Assembly: GCF_027580225.2 (NCBI RefSeq)
Contig: NC_073346.2
Coordinates: 12,984,001 to 13,048,000 of the forward strand
Source of the DNA: Misgurnus anguillicaudatus
Lineage: Eukaryota; Chordata; Actinopteri; Cypriniformes; Cobitidae
Reading direction: 5' to 3'
DNA length: 64,000 nt
The position numbers were made by a program, and so were the translations under genes. This document shows, one piece after another, positions 47,401 to 59,400 of the stretch. The notes below the pieces were generated by a model, which was given only the letters and a program-made list of their open reading frames with translations, was not told the origin of the DNA and ran no database searches. Every line of letters begins with the position of its first letter. Within the stretch, counting starts at the first letter, position 1.

Positions 47401-50400
47401 AATGTTACAACAGTTTTTGTGCAACATTTGTTAAAACAAAACATGTTAAAAAAATTGTGGTTAAATAATTTTTTTTAAATCATACTTTTTAATTTTAACT
47501 GTGGGTTTACACCAGATGCGAGTTCAACGATTTGCGCGAGTAGATTACATACAAACTCAATGCAAAGACGCGATTAAACGCGATGCGAATGACGCGATAT
47601 GGGCGGCGTGTTTGCTGTGAAAACACGCGCAATTCGCCTCAAACACGTCTTCGCCCAAGTTGAAAAATTTGCATAAAGTTAAATCCCGCGAGTAATCTAG
47701 AGCGAGCAACGCGATTGCACGCTTTGCGTTTGGTGTAAACCCACAGTTAGTCTTTGTAATGTGTGACAAATACTGATACTAAAATGATTCCTTCTTGTTT
47801 TTCATAATGTGATATTTAAGGAATTGCATTGAATCCAATGCGGGTCATTTTGACGCGCTCCATCAAAATCGTCACAAAAATCGAACACAATACAAGTGTT
47901 AACTCAAATAAATAAGTACACTTAAGGGGGTCGCACACTGGCCGCGCAGCTCCGCGCCGTTCAAATAAAATCAAACACATTGTTTTCTATGAGTATACGC
48001 ACACCGGCGCCGCCAGGTGGCGTCTGTCCACGCCACCCAGCTACAACTCAGGAAGTTGCACAAAATCCCTGTTGTGCCACACAGCGCCACTCACATAGTT
48101 TAACATTAAATAACATCATATTTGTCCCTAATCATTAACGATTAACAGTGGCTGCTAATGTATATTTTGCATTTTGAAGTAGACGCTATCTGACGAAGCT
48201 CACGCTATTTAATGTGCACTTCCGGTTTACCTCTGAGTTGTCCTAGATGCGACGCGGCGCGACGCTGAGCTGCGCGCCCGGTGTGTGATCCCCTTTAACC
48301 TAAACCCTGAAAATTTTCCTCCATTACGCAATCGTTTAATTTTAATGCCTAATTGCATGATTTCTCTCATTCAACAAGAAGTTTTGAGTTTAAATCAAAT
48401 TATTTTTGCTTATTTCAATTTTTGGATTTGAAAACTTTATCCATCATGCATTTGCAGCATGCATACATTAGCTGCTACTGTTAAATAAGTGTTGTTTGGC
48501 TGTTTGTCGTCTTCATTTAGGAAAAACTTAAGTAGGAAAAAAATACTATGGCAGTGAATGGGGCTCATCATCAGTTTGACTACAAACATTCCTCAAATCT
48601 TCCTTCGTGTTCATCAGAACAAAGAAATGCTTACAGGTTTGTAACAACACAAGAGTGAGAAAATGATGACCAATTTTTTGTATTTTTGGTGAACTATTCC
48701 TTTAAGGAGTTGTAGCTTTTTGCAAAGCACAACCACGGGCACAAATTTGACATACGAGGATAAAAAGCTCCACTTCAACAATGATCAAGAAGATGAATCA
48801 TGTTTGCTTGGTGTCCTAAACACCACGCTTCACTACAAACACCTCATTGCAGGAAAATAGTATAAGAGGGCAAAAGAGGAAATGACACAATAGCCTGCAG
48901 GATTCCAAGAAGAGCGGTTTGAGTAAAGGTGCTCGGTCTCGTAAAAGTGTCACTGTATCGGTGTGTTAATGCAGGGTCAACACAATCCACAGGCAACACC
49001 CCTTCCCTTCACTAGAAACCACATCCGGCCAGCCCGCTGGATCAAAAGTGAGGGGGATGGGAGAGAGGACGGGTGGAGGCTCTAATCAATCCCCAAAGCA
49101 AAAACACACACTTACGTGAAGCGGGGACATAAAATAAGTGAGAGGTGCTGGGTGAGTCAGATGAAGGGTTTTTCACAATTAAATGGCAAACAGGGTACAC
49201 CTGAAGCAAAGCCTGCTATCAAGGGAGCATTACACTGAATGGGTTTGAATAATACACCGCATTTACATTGCATGTTTGAAGTGACTCAATTCCAATTTTT
49301 TCCACTAATGTGGCACAGATCCAATAGGACCCACAAACTATATGCAGTAAAAAGCGCATAAATTCTGATATTCTCAGATCGGTTTCATTCATATGTGGAA
49401 ATAAAGCGGATATGAATAGGATACATGCATTTGCATCCGCAATGTAAGCGGACAGATCGGATATTCCCATGTCAAGACGTGTTGTGTGTCATTGAAAATG
49501 CAACGCTGGCACATGATATAAATTTTAAAGGAAAACACCACCGTTTTTCAACATTTTACTGTGTTCTTACCTCAACCTAGACAAAACAATACATCCCTAT
49601 TTTCTTCAATGCGTGCACTGAATCTTTGTACAGCATGTCGTGAATATGTTAGCATTTAGACTACCCCCATTCAATCCTTAGGATCCAAACAAGGATGAAT
49701 TCAGAAGCCACCAAACACTTCCATGTTTTCCCTATTTAAAGACCGAGTAGTTACACGAGTCAGTTTGGTGGGAAAAAAACACAACGTGGCTATTTTTTAA
49801 GCGGATAAATAATGAGAACTATATTGTATGGCGGAAGAGCACTTAGTTTGCAGCACTTTGACCTCGGCGCACAGTAACATCATCACTCCTGGGAACTCCC
49901 CCCTTTCGTTCAAACTTCAGTCAATATTACTGCGCCCGAGGTCGAATTTAGGCTTCGTAATTCATCCTTGTTTGGATCCTAAGGAATGAATGGGGCTAGG
50001 CTAAATGCTAACAAATTCACAACACGCTGTACAAAGATTAAGTGCACGCATTGAAAAAAGATAGATATGCATTAATTCATCTAAGTTGAGGTAAGAACTT
50101 AGTAAAAAAGTGGTGTTTTCCTTTAATGTACAAATAATTATAATTAGGATCTCACTAAAATCCCACAACGTTAGATTTTTGAGACATCTGTGTGCCAAAT
50201 GGAGTATTTTGCCCCCTTGGTGTCTCATAGGAAACTTATTAGCTGACAAGATTTATGACTCCGTGAGCTAAGCTGACTCACACCTCCAAAACCAGTCATT
50301 TCAAGTGTCTTCAGGCTGTTTTTCTCAACGTTATAAAGTGAGACGCATTCATTCCAGAACAGTCCACTGTAATCTCACCTGAGATTTTCCACCTCCTGCT

Positions 50401-53400
50401 TTCTCAATGGTGACGATGGGGTGGCAGGAATAAACTTGTCTGCTTCTTGGGTCTTTCCACTGCAGTCAAAGCAAAAGGTCAACAGGTCAAAGCACTGTTT
50501 TGTGTCTGAATGTCTAAACTCAGAATATTGGTTAATATTTCTAGCACATGACAGAAGCTGTAATGAGTGTGGTCTGGTGCTGGATACCTGCAGGCATCAC
50601 CGGTCTCGCCGCAGCTCTCGGTGCTGCCCGACTGGCTGCAGCTCTTGGAGCCGTTGTCTGATTTGCTGTCAGACTGTTGATGCTCTGGCAGCAGGAGTAA
50701 AGCGTTTCGCAGACAGATCGCCGCAAACTCCATACTGGCCACTGGGATTGCTGACGACTGACCCTCACTGGGCACACACAAACAAACAGGCAGAAAAAGT
50801 TGTTACAAAACAGTATTGATGGTCACTGCATTACAGATTTCTGATAGTATTTCTTAAGTATCCAGTGCAGCTGTGTTTCAGATCCAAAAGATTACGAGCT
50901 TAAAGGGTTAGTTCATCCAAAAATTTAAATTCTGTCATCATTTCCTCACCCTCATTTTGTTTTAAATCTGTTTGAATTTCTTAATTCGATTATACACAAA
51001 AGAAGGTTTTTTGATAAATGATAGTAAGCACACAGTTGATCCTTTAACTTAAATAGTAGGAATTTAGGAAAATACTATAAAAACAAATACTATGGAAGAC
51101 AGTGGGTACCGTCTACTGTGTGCTTATCAAAATATCTTCTTTTGTGTTTAACAGAATAATGAAACTCATACAGGTTTGGAGCAACATATGAATGATCACT
51201 TTAAAGTGCAAAGGTTGTGATACATGAACTGTCAACATTGTGCCCTTACACAATGAGTTTTTATTTTGGGTACATTTTAGCCTTGATAAGTAACTAATCA
51301 ACTTTCAGTGTGTTTATGTCACTTCTATTGAAAAGTGTATTAGGATGACATCTACTGGAGAAATATTGACATTACACAACTTGAACCCTTCAATTTGAAC
51401 CCTTGATATTTCTGTCTGATCACAAAAAACATTATGTACAATCTTAATTCCTAGTAAAGTGACATTTATGTGGCTTCAGGTACAATAAGTTAAAGTGTTT
51501 GTCACTGTAAATGGTGTTTTGTGTAGACTGTGATGCCAGAACAATTTTGCGATGGTAGCCCTGCCCAACAACAGCTTGCACAATCCCCTTTTTACTGGGC
51601 AAACCCTTTGTTTCTTGCTCTGAGCTCTGAAGAAAAAGAAAAGCTTAGAATTAAAACATTTCACACAATCAAACACCTTCAAAATGTATGAATTTCATGC
51701 ATTCTCATGGAAATCTTAAAAAAACAACAAAAAAAACTTGCATACACAGTAAGAACTCATTTACACCGTCAAAGTTCTCAGCATGCAAAACAAGTACAAG
51801 ATTTCAAACATTGCAATACTACAAAGTCATGAACAGGCCTTTAACCAAATAAAACAAATGAAGGATCTTTTGTTTTAAATTATAAACCTAAAAATGTTTG
51901 TACCCCTTTATTGGCTGTGATGCAGCATTCTGCCAGTCTGAGCCACAGTCGAGGGTTCGAGTGATACACCTGCACCGCCTCCATCAGACACTCAAATGCT
52001 GCCAGCGGTCGGCCGATATGAAGCAACTGAATCCCACAGTTATACAGCAGCTCATAGCGTTTATTGGCTAACAGAGCGCACATGGGGATCCCCAAAAACT
52101 TTTTAGATGCTGTGGAGAGAAAATGTAAACATCATTACTACAGTAATGGTTTAATAAAAATATATTATCACACCGATAACTAAATTGCAAAGTCAATTGT
52201 ACACTGTCAAAAAAATAGTCCCTAGCTATCCCTTTCAAAAAGTAGGGGTGCGTGGGGCAAAAACTAACGCCTATTTTCGGATAGTTGTAACACGGACCGT
52301 TTACATTGTTGCACAGGGTTGAGCAATTTGTTTTTTTCCGTATTTTTTCACATTGCCAAAATGTGTTGTCTCCCGCTAATTTATGGAAATGTATAATGTT
52401 TTTCCAGAGAGTTATTGATGAACAGGCATGCAAGTAAATTTTTTCATCATATGTTTTTTTCGGTTTCTGAGTTGGGTGTGTAAGATACCAAATCCAATGT
52501 TATGTCATATTAATCAGTGTCTTGTTGACTAAAACATAGCATCGTTTTATAATATGTCTGCAGCTCTTAGCAACTATTTTGCTTTTTCTCACATATTTAG
52601 ACATTTCTATCCATTTATAATTGAACTAAGGTTAGATGAGGGATGAATAGTGTAGATACCCATCTATTATAGACAGATATACAATATCCACTTCAAGTAT
52701 ATAGACAAAAAAGGATTGAAATATTTGCCAGCAAACTTAATTTTTAGCAAGTGTTACAACTAACCCCCTGCCTGTTACAATTAACCCCACATATGGGGTA
52801 AGTTGTAACGTTTCCACTTCTGTCACGTTTGGTGTAATTGTCCAAGAATGGTAAGTACTAGAAACAAACTTCAAATGTTTATTTGTAGCAGAGATGTGTG
52901 TGATGCTTGTGTAAAAATATAATTCATCAAACTCAAATATTTTTTGAATGATTGAGCCAAAACCAAAAAGCATTAGGTTGTGCCCCGCTCTCTCCTACAC
53001 CTTAAAGGCGGAGTGCACAATGTTTGAAAGCCAATGTTGACATTTGATATCACCCAAACATACACGCTCCTACCCCAATAGAATCTGAACCTTCTTTTGA
53101 TAGACTATGTCACTGTATACTTCCCATCTTTCCCAGCAATGTTAGCGCGGCAGCGCCAAACACAAACACACCCGGATGTTGCATTATTATTAAAGGAATA
53201 TTCCATTTTCTTAAAAGAAAAATCCAGATAATTTACTCACCACCATGTCATCCAAAATGTTGATGTCTTTCTTTGTTCAGTCGAGAAAAAATTATGTTTT
53301 TTGAGGAAAACATTGCAGGATTTTTCTCATTTTAATAGACTTTAATAGAGCCCAACATTTAATACTTAACTCAACACTTAACAGTTTTTTTCAACAGAGT

Positions 53401-56400
53401 TTCAAATGACTATAAACGATCCCAAACGAGGCATAAGGGTCTTATCTAGCGAAACGATTGTCATTTTGGACAAGAAAAATTAAAAATATCCACTTTTAAA
53501 CCACAAATTCTTGTCTAGATCCGGTCGTGATGCGTCAGCGTGACCCCACGCAATACGTCATGACGTCAAGAGGTCACAGAGGACGAACGCGAAACTCCGC
53601 CCCAGTGTTTACAAATGTGTTGAAAGAGGACCGTTCCTACGTCGTTGTATGTCAACTGATACTAATTAATGTCTTTGTGTCAGTTTATTGTTTACTATGG
53701 TCCGCAAATTTGCGTTTTATATATGTAACACGTGACCTCCCTACGTCACTACGCATTTGCGTTAGGTTGCGCTGGACCGGACCTAGACGAAAATTTGTGG
53801 TTTAGAGGAGTATGTTTTTTGTTTTTCTTGTCAAAAATGACTATCGTTTAGCTAGATAAGACCCTTATGCCTCGTTTGGGATTGTTTATAGTCATTTGAA
53901 ACTCCGTTGAAAAAAACTGTTAAGTGTTGAGTTGGGTATTAAATGTTGGGCTCTATTAAAGTCCATTAAAATGAGAAAATGTTTTCCTCAAAAAACATAA
54001 TTTCTTCTCGACTGAACAAAGAAAGACATCAACACTTTGCTTAACTACATTGGCATCCAAATGTGGTGAATCCAACATGTAAGAGCTTGACGTAATATAC
54101 ACATACATACATACATACATATAAAAATGAAGGTTGCTATGGACAATAACAGTATGGGCATAACATATTTTATAATTTATTAACGTTAGCCTTAGCATGT
54201 AGCTACCCTCCTAGTATTTTGCCTCAGTAACCCTGCTTCCTGACGCAATCAGTTTTTAATTCTAGACCAGTAATGTTTTGGTGCTACTTAGGAACCACTT
54301 TTCCTGGTTCAGAGCTGATGTGTTGGGTTTTTAAAAGAAAAAATTGATTTGAAATTAGGCTCTGAACCAGCACTCAAACTGCCTTGGTGGAAAAGGGGCA
54401 CTAGGATACAGTCCCTCAGAGGTACATATTGATACCAAATGTAAACATATCTGTATTCTGTACCTAAGTGGTATACATCAAAACATTTTAAAAGGGTACT
54501 GCCCCAGTGACAGCTTGGAATCATTTTTTGACCATTGTTTTTAGATTTATCTCTTACCCTGTCCATTACTGCCATCCCCAAGCTGGGCACACGTGTTGTC
54601 ATTCTCCTGTAGAGCTTTCTTGAAGTAAAACAGACCCAAGTTGTGTTTCCCCATGGCGAAATGGATGCATCCCAGATTATTCCAGAACATACACCTCACA
54701 CATTCACCTATGAAGAATAAACCTTTATGTTAAATCCAAACAAACACATACTAGAGGAGAAAAATGATTTTATCGTTAACACTGGTCATCTAATGAATCA
54801 CACAAACAGTTAACCTCATTGAACAGACTGATTGTATTATAATGTGTTTACCAGTCTTCAGTGGTCCTGGATGCTCGGCGATGTTTGAGCTGTTGAGGAG
54901 TTTCACAGCTTTACGATAATTTCCCCTCAAATACTCAAAGTTACTCTTCAGGAATAGGGAGGGTGCAGACTAAAGAAACAAACAAACAAACATACAGTCA
55001 GCTTTAAAGTATACTTGAAGTAATATTGTGAGGCTGCCTTAAAATAAACATGTTTGTCTTAGTGACTGAAAAAAATCTACTCACATTTCCAGATGTGTTC
55101 ATCACAGATTTGATTTCTCTTTTGCAGGCCTTCAATGACTTCATTTGTATGTACGCTCGTACTTTATACTGCACGCATACACATATCACAGATTAAACAC
55201 ATGATTGGGAGCTGATCAACTTCCTTCCAATGCAAACTCTGAGATAGCTTATAAAAGAGATTAAGTATAGCTATATAGTATTTATTTACAATGTAATTCC
55301 TATTACAGCAGTTACATTTCAGGTTATGCTTAATCCCTGTACAGCACAGTCATTATAGCCTAACAGGTTTAACATCTGTCACGCCCTTACCTGATGCATC
55401 TTTGACTTGGCTGCCTCGATCTTAGCTGTGAACTCTGCTTTCTGAGCGGCCGAGTCTTTATTTGTGCTCTGTTAGGAATCATACATGGTGAAAATCAAAG
55501 TTGAGTAATAAGTACACATTTGTGACCCCATCTTTAAAGGAACACGCCCACATTTTGGGAATTTAGCTTATTCACCGTATCCCCCAGAGTTAGATAAGTC
55601 CATATACATACCTCTCTCATCTCCGTGCGTGCTGTAACTCTGTCTGACGCAGCCCCCGCTAGCTTAGCTTAGCACAAAGACCGGAAATGCATGGCTCCAG
55701 CCAGTACACTGCTCCCAATAAGCGACAAAACAACGCGATCATTTTCCTATTTATGTGTTGTGATTTGTATAGTCAAACCGTGTACAAATAACAAGGTGAT
55801 ATGAGACACAGCGATCTTTTAACAGTATACATACTGAGAACTATATTCTCTGAAGACGAAGCACTGCCGCATGGGCGGAGTGATTTGCACAACTCTGACC
55901 GAACTCTCTGCTCCTCACCAGGGGCTTCTCGTGTGCTGCGAGCAGATCACTCCGCCCATGCGGCAGTGCTTCGTCTTCAGAGAATATAGTTTTCAGTATG
56001 TATACTGTTAAAAGATCGCTGGGTCTCATATCACCTTGTTATTTGTACACGGCTTGACCACACAAATCACAACACACAAATAGGAAAATGATCGCGTTGT
56101 TTTGTCGCTTGTTGGGAGCAGTGTACTGGCTGGAGCCGTGCATTTCCGGTCTTTGTGCTAAGCTAAGCTAGCGGGGGCTGCGTCAGACAGAGTTACAGCA
56201 CGCACGGAGATGAGAGAGATATGTATGGACTTATCTAACTCTGGGGGATACGGTGAATCAGCTAAATTCCCAAAATGTGGGCGTGTTCCTTTAACAATGC
56301 ACACCCGCGGTGGTGATGCGGCCACGACGCAAAGCATTATTTTTCTAATAATTCAATGGCCCGTCGTCAATTATTCGTTACATAAACAACTGATCAACAC

Positions 56401-59400
56401 CTTTATAGGAATAATTTGATACATATATTCGAAATAGGTTAAGATATGAAAGTGCAAGCAGTTTTTAGTTATGTCAGCTCAAATATGAATTTTGTCGGGG
56501 ACTATAGGCTTAAAGGAATACTCCACATTCATAAAAAAGAAATCAAAATAATTCCCTCACCTCCATGTCATCCAAAATGTTGATGTCTTTCTTTGTTCAT
56601 TCGAGAAGAAATTAGTTTTTTTGAGGAAAACATTCCAGGATTTTTCTCAATTTAATAGACTTTAGTGGACCCTGACAGTTTACAGTTTCAATGCAGTTTA
56701 CAATTGTCATTTCAATGCAGCTTCAAGGGGCTCTAAACGAACCCAAGTGAGGTATAAGCGTCTTATCTAGCAAAACAATCGTAATTTTCGGCAAGAAAAA
56801 TAAAAAAATATGCACTTTTAAACCACAACTTCTCGACTTGCACTAGCCATGTAATGCGCCAGCACGACCTTAGGTATTACGAATCACGGCGAAAGGTCAA
56901 GCATGACGTATGCAAAACTACCGCCCCAGTGTTTACAAGTGTGGAGAAAGAGGACCGTTCTGACGTTGTTGTATGAGAATGATACTAATTAATGTCTTTG
57001 TGTCAGTTTATTGTTAAAAATGGTCCACAAATGTGGGTTTTACATATTTGACACATGACCTTTCGACATGCTTACACAAATACGTAAGGTCACACAGCTA
57101 GTGCAAAACGAGAATTGTTAAAAATGCTAATTTTTTCTTTTTCTTTTCAGAAATGACAATTGTTTTCGCTAGATAAGACCCTAATACCCTATTTGGGATC
57201 GTTTAGAGCCCTTTAAAGCTGCGTTGAAACTGCAATTTTAACCTGCATTGAAACTGTAAACTGTTGGGGTCCAATTAAGTCTATTAAATGTAGAAAAATC
57301 CTGGAATAAATCTTAATTTCTTCTCGACTAAACAAAAAAAGCCAAACAACTTCAATGACATGTGGATGAGTACATGATCTAAGAAATTTTTGGGTGAACT
57401 ATTCCTTTAGCAGGATTAACAGTTTATATCAATACTAAATCATCTGGAAAAAGCAGCAAGTCTTTATCACCTCTCCTTTGCCATTCTTGTGGTTTCCTTC
57501 TTTTACGGTCAGTTTCTCCAGCATGGCCAACAGATGTAGCGCCTTTTCAGGTTGAAAGGTGAGCAGGTAAAGATCCACCAACAGGAAACAAACGGACTGA
57601 GCAAACGTTTCTTCTAGGACAGAGAACATCATCAAGCCATGCCACACTACAGCACCAGACCTATTTTTTTTTGTGCTAGTCTAGTGCACTACAAGAAATC
57701 ATTGCACGTATGTGCGGTACATATTTTTGTATTCTGAAACATACCGAATGGTTCAAGAAACTGATAGAGTTTCTCCCCGATGGCTACAGCTTCTGAATAC
57801 TGTCGCATGTGGTAATGAATAACTGCTTGATTGTAGCAAAGGATACTGTTTTCAACATCATCCAAACCATCGATATCATCTACCGTTGTGTGCATCTACA
57901 AACAACAACAAATTATCATCAGTACTCTATGATTTTGCAGTGTGTAAATTTTAGAAGGATTTTTTGACAGCAATGCAATATAACACAGATAACATAGATA
58001 ACACCTTATATAATGAACTTGTATTGTTTTTATTAAGTTAGAATGAGCCGTCTTATCTACATGCACTGCGGGTCCCCCTACATGTAAGCCGCCTTTTTGC
58101 ACCGCCATGATTCTACAGTAGCCCTAAAAGGACAAATTGCTCTACAGATCACGTTTGTTACTACGTTGTCTCAGATGATGACATGTCTGTCCTGTGATGG
58201 CTATTGTAGCTTCTCTATGTTTTTCGAAAGCGAGGGGTGCAATTCGCAACCTCACCACTAGATGCCGCTAAAATCTACACACTGCACCTTTAAACAACAT
58301 CTTACTAAATAAATTTCATGAACTTTATATGTAAAATACAAATCATTACAAAGATCAAGCATAAAAAATTATAACAATTGGTTTAGCCAAGTAAAGCACA
58401 TTCCTGGGTTAAAAACATCTGTCTTTCAAATAATCTGTTAGTAATTGAGGTGGCTCAATCGGATTGAAAAGCCTTCATGTAAACACCTTAATCAATCTGA
58501 CTTTTAAACCGTTTATTTTTTTCTGTGGATTAAATATGAAAGTATTTTGTAGATAAGATTGGTATTTGGGCTGTGAATAGTCATTGGAATGCTTTTTTGA
58601 TGGTTAGAATTGAATGTCCATTGGGCTGGTTTTGATACGCCAGACATTTGGTTTGGATTATATAGAACGTACATGTAAACCAACATTTTAATCAGATTGC
58701 AATGTTTAGGGTACATGTAAACTGTATTGTCGTAAGCTGCAATCAGATTAAATTCAGTCGGTTTGACAAAATTTTGTGCATGTAATAAATAAACATAGCC
58801 AATGATGTTGACCCAGGAACACGAGAAACTCACCAAAATCAAGTACATCTAACACTTTTAATAAATGACCAACTATAAAGGCAAATGTAACATCCAACCT
58901 GATTCTTCAAGGTCATTAACGCATGCTTCAGTGTGCTGGTTGTTGTCTGTCCACTTTTATAAAATTCAGCCACCGCTTTATTCATTGCAATCTTATAGTC
59001 CTCCTTGTTCAACTCCTGAAGGTTGTCAAGGTGTTTCAGGGACTCGTCATAATTTTCAGCCTACAAAACAATCACAATATAATATGTCAATAGAGACCAA
59101 AAAAACAACAACAGTGCATACAGATCACCTGCTTTGGTTTCTTTAAAACATTACCTTAAAGGCCTCAAAGGCATTGGTTGCCATCTCCTTCTCTTGATCG
59201 GAGATCCCAGGAGATGAAGAGCTGTCATGTTTCATGTCACCAGTTTGTTCTTAAGAGGGAACAGATGTAGTTTGGTGACACGTGTTTGACTCAACTTAAC
59301 TAATGGCACTATTTACTATCATTATACGACTATAAACGCTTTAACCCACAAAAGCTTTAAACCTTTAATATTGACATTTGTAAAAAGCTAACTAACAAAA

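Larger units (their letters stand above)
46519..50378 (-). other. cnot10: cnot10 intron 13
   Basis: 3.9 kb with several elements (46685-47900, 47498-47747, 47922-48298, 48490-48705, 49525-50125). A repeat-free segment at about 48760-49200 shows nothing definite. Confidence 0.85.
52110..54557 (-). other. cnot10: cnot10 intron 9
   Basis: 2.4 kb occupied by the repeat at 52244-53003, a fragment at 53004-53189 (AAGGCGGAGTGCACAATG) and a TTAAAGGAATATTC element at 53190-54039. There is also a (CATA)n tract at 54097-54120 and a short repeat at 54402-54520. Confidence 0.85.
55469..57470 (-). other. cnot10: cnot10 intron 5
   Basis: 2.0 kb made almost wholly of two elements: the palindrome at 55534-56294 and a TTAAAGGAATAC element at 56510-57409. 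Confidence 0.85.

Noticed and set aside
54097..54120. CATA tract as a regulatory element
   Set aside because: Short simple repeat, no sign of function.
55801..56029. Two near-identical small ORFs on opposite strands
   Set aside because: Produced by the palindrome arms, so one is the mirror of the other; not genes.
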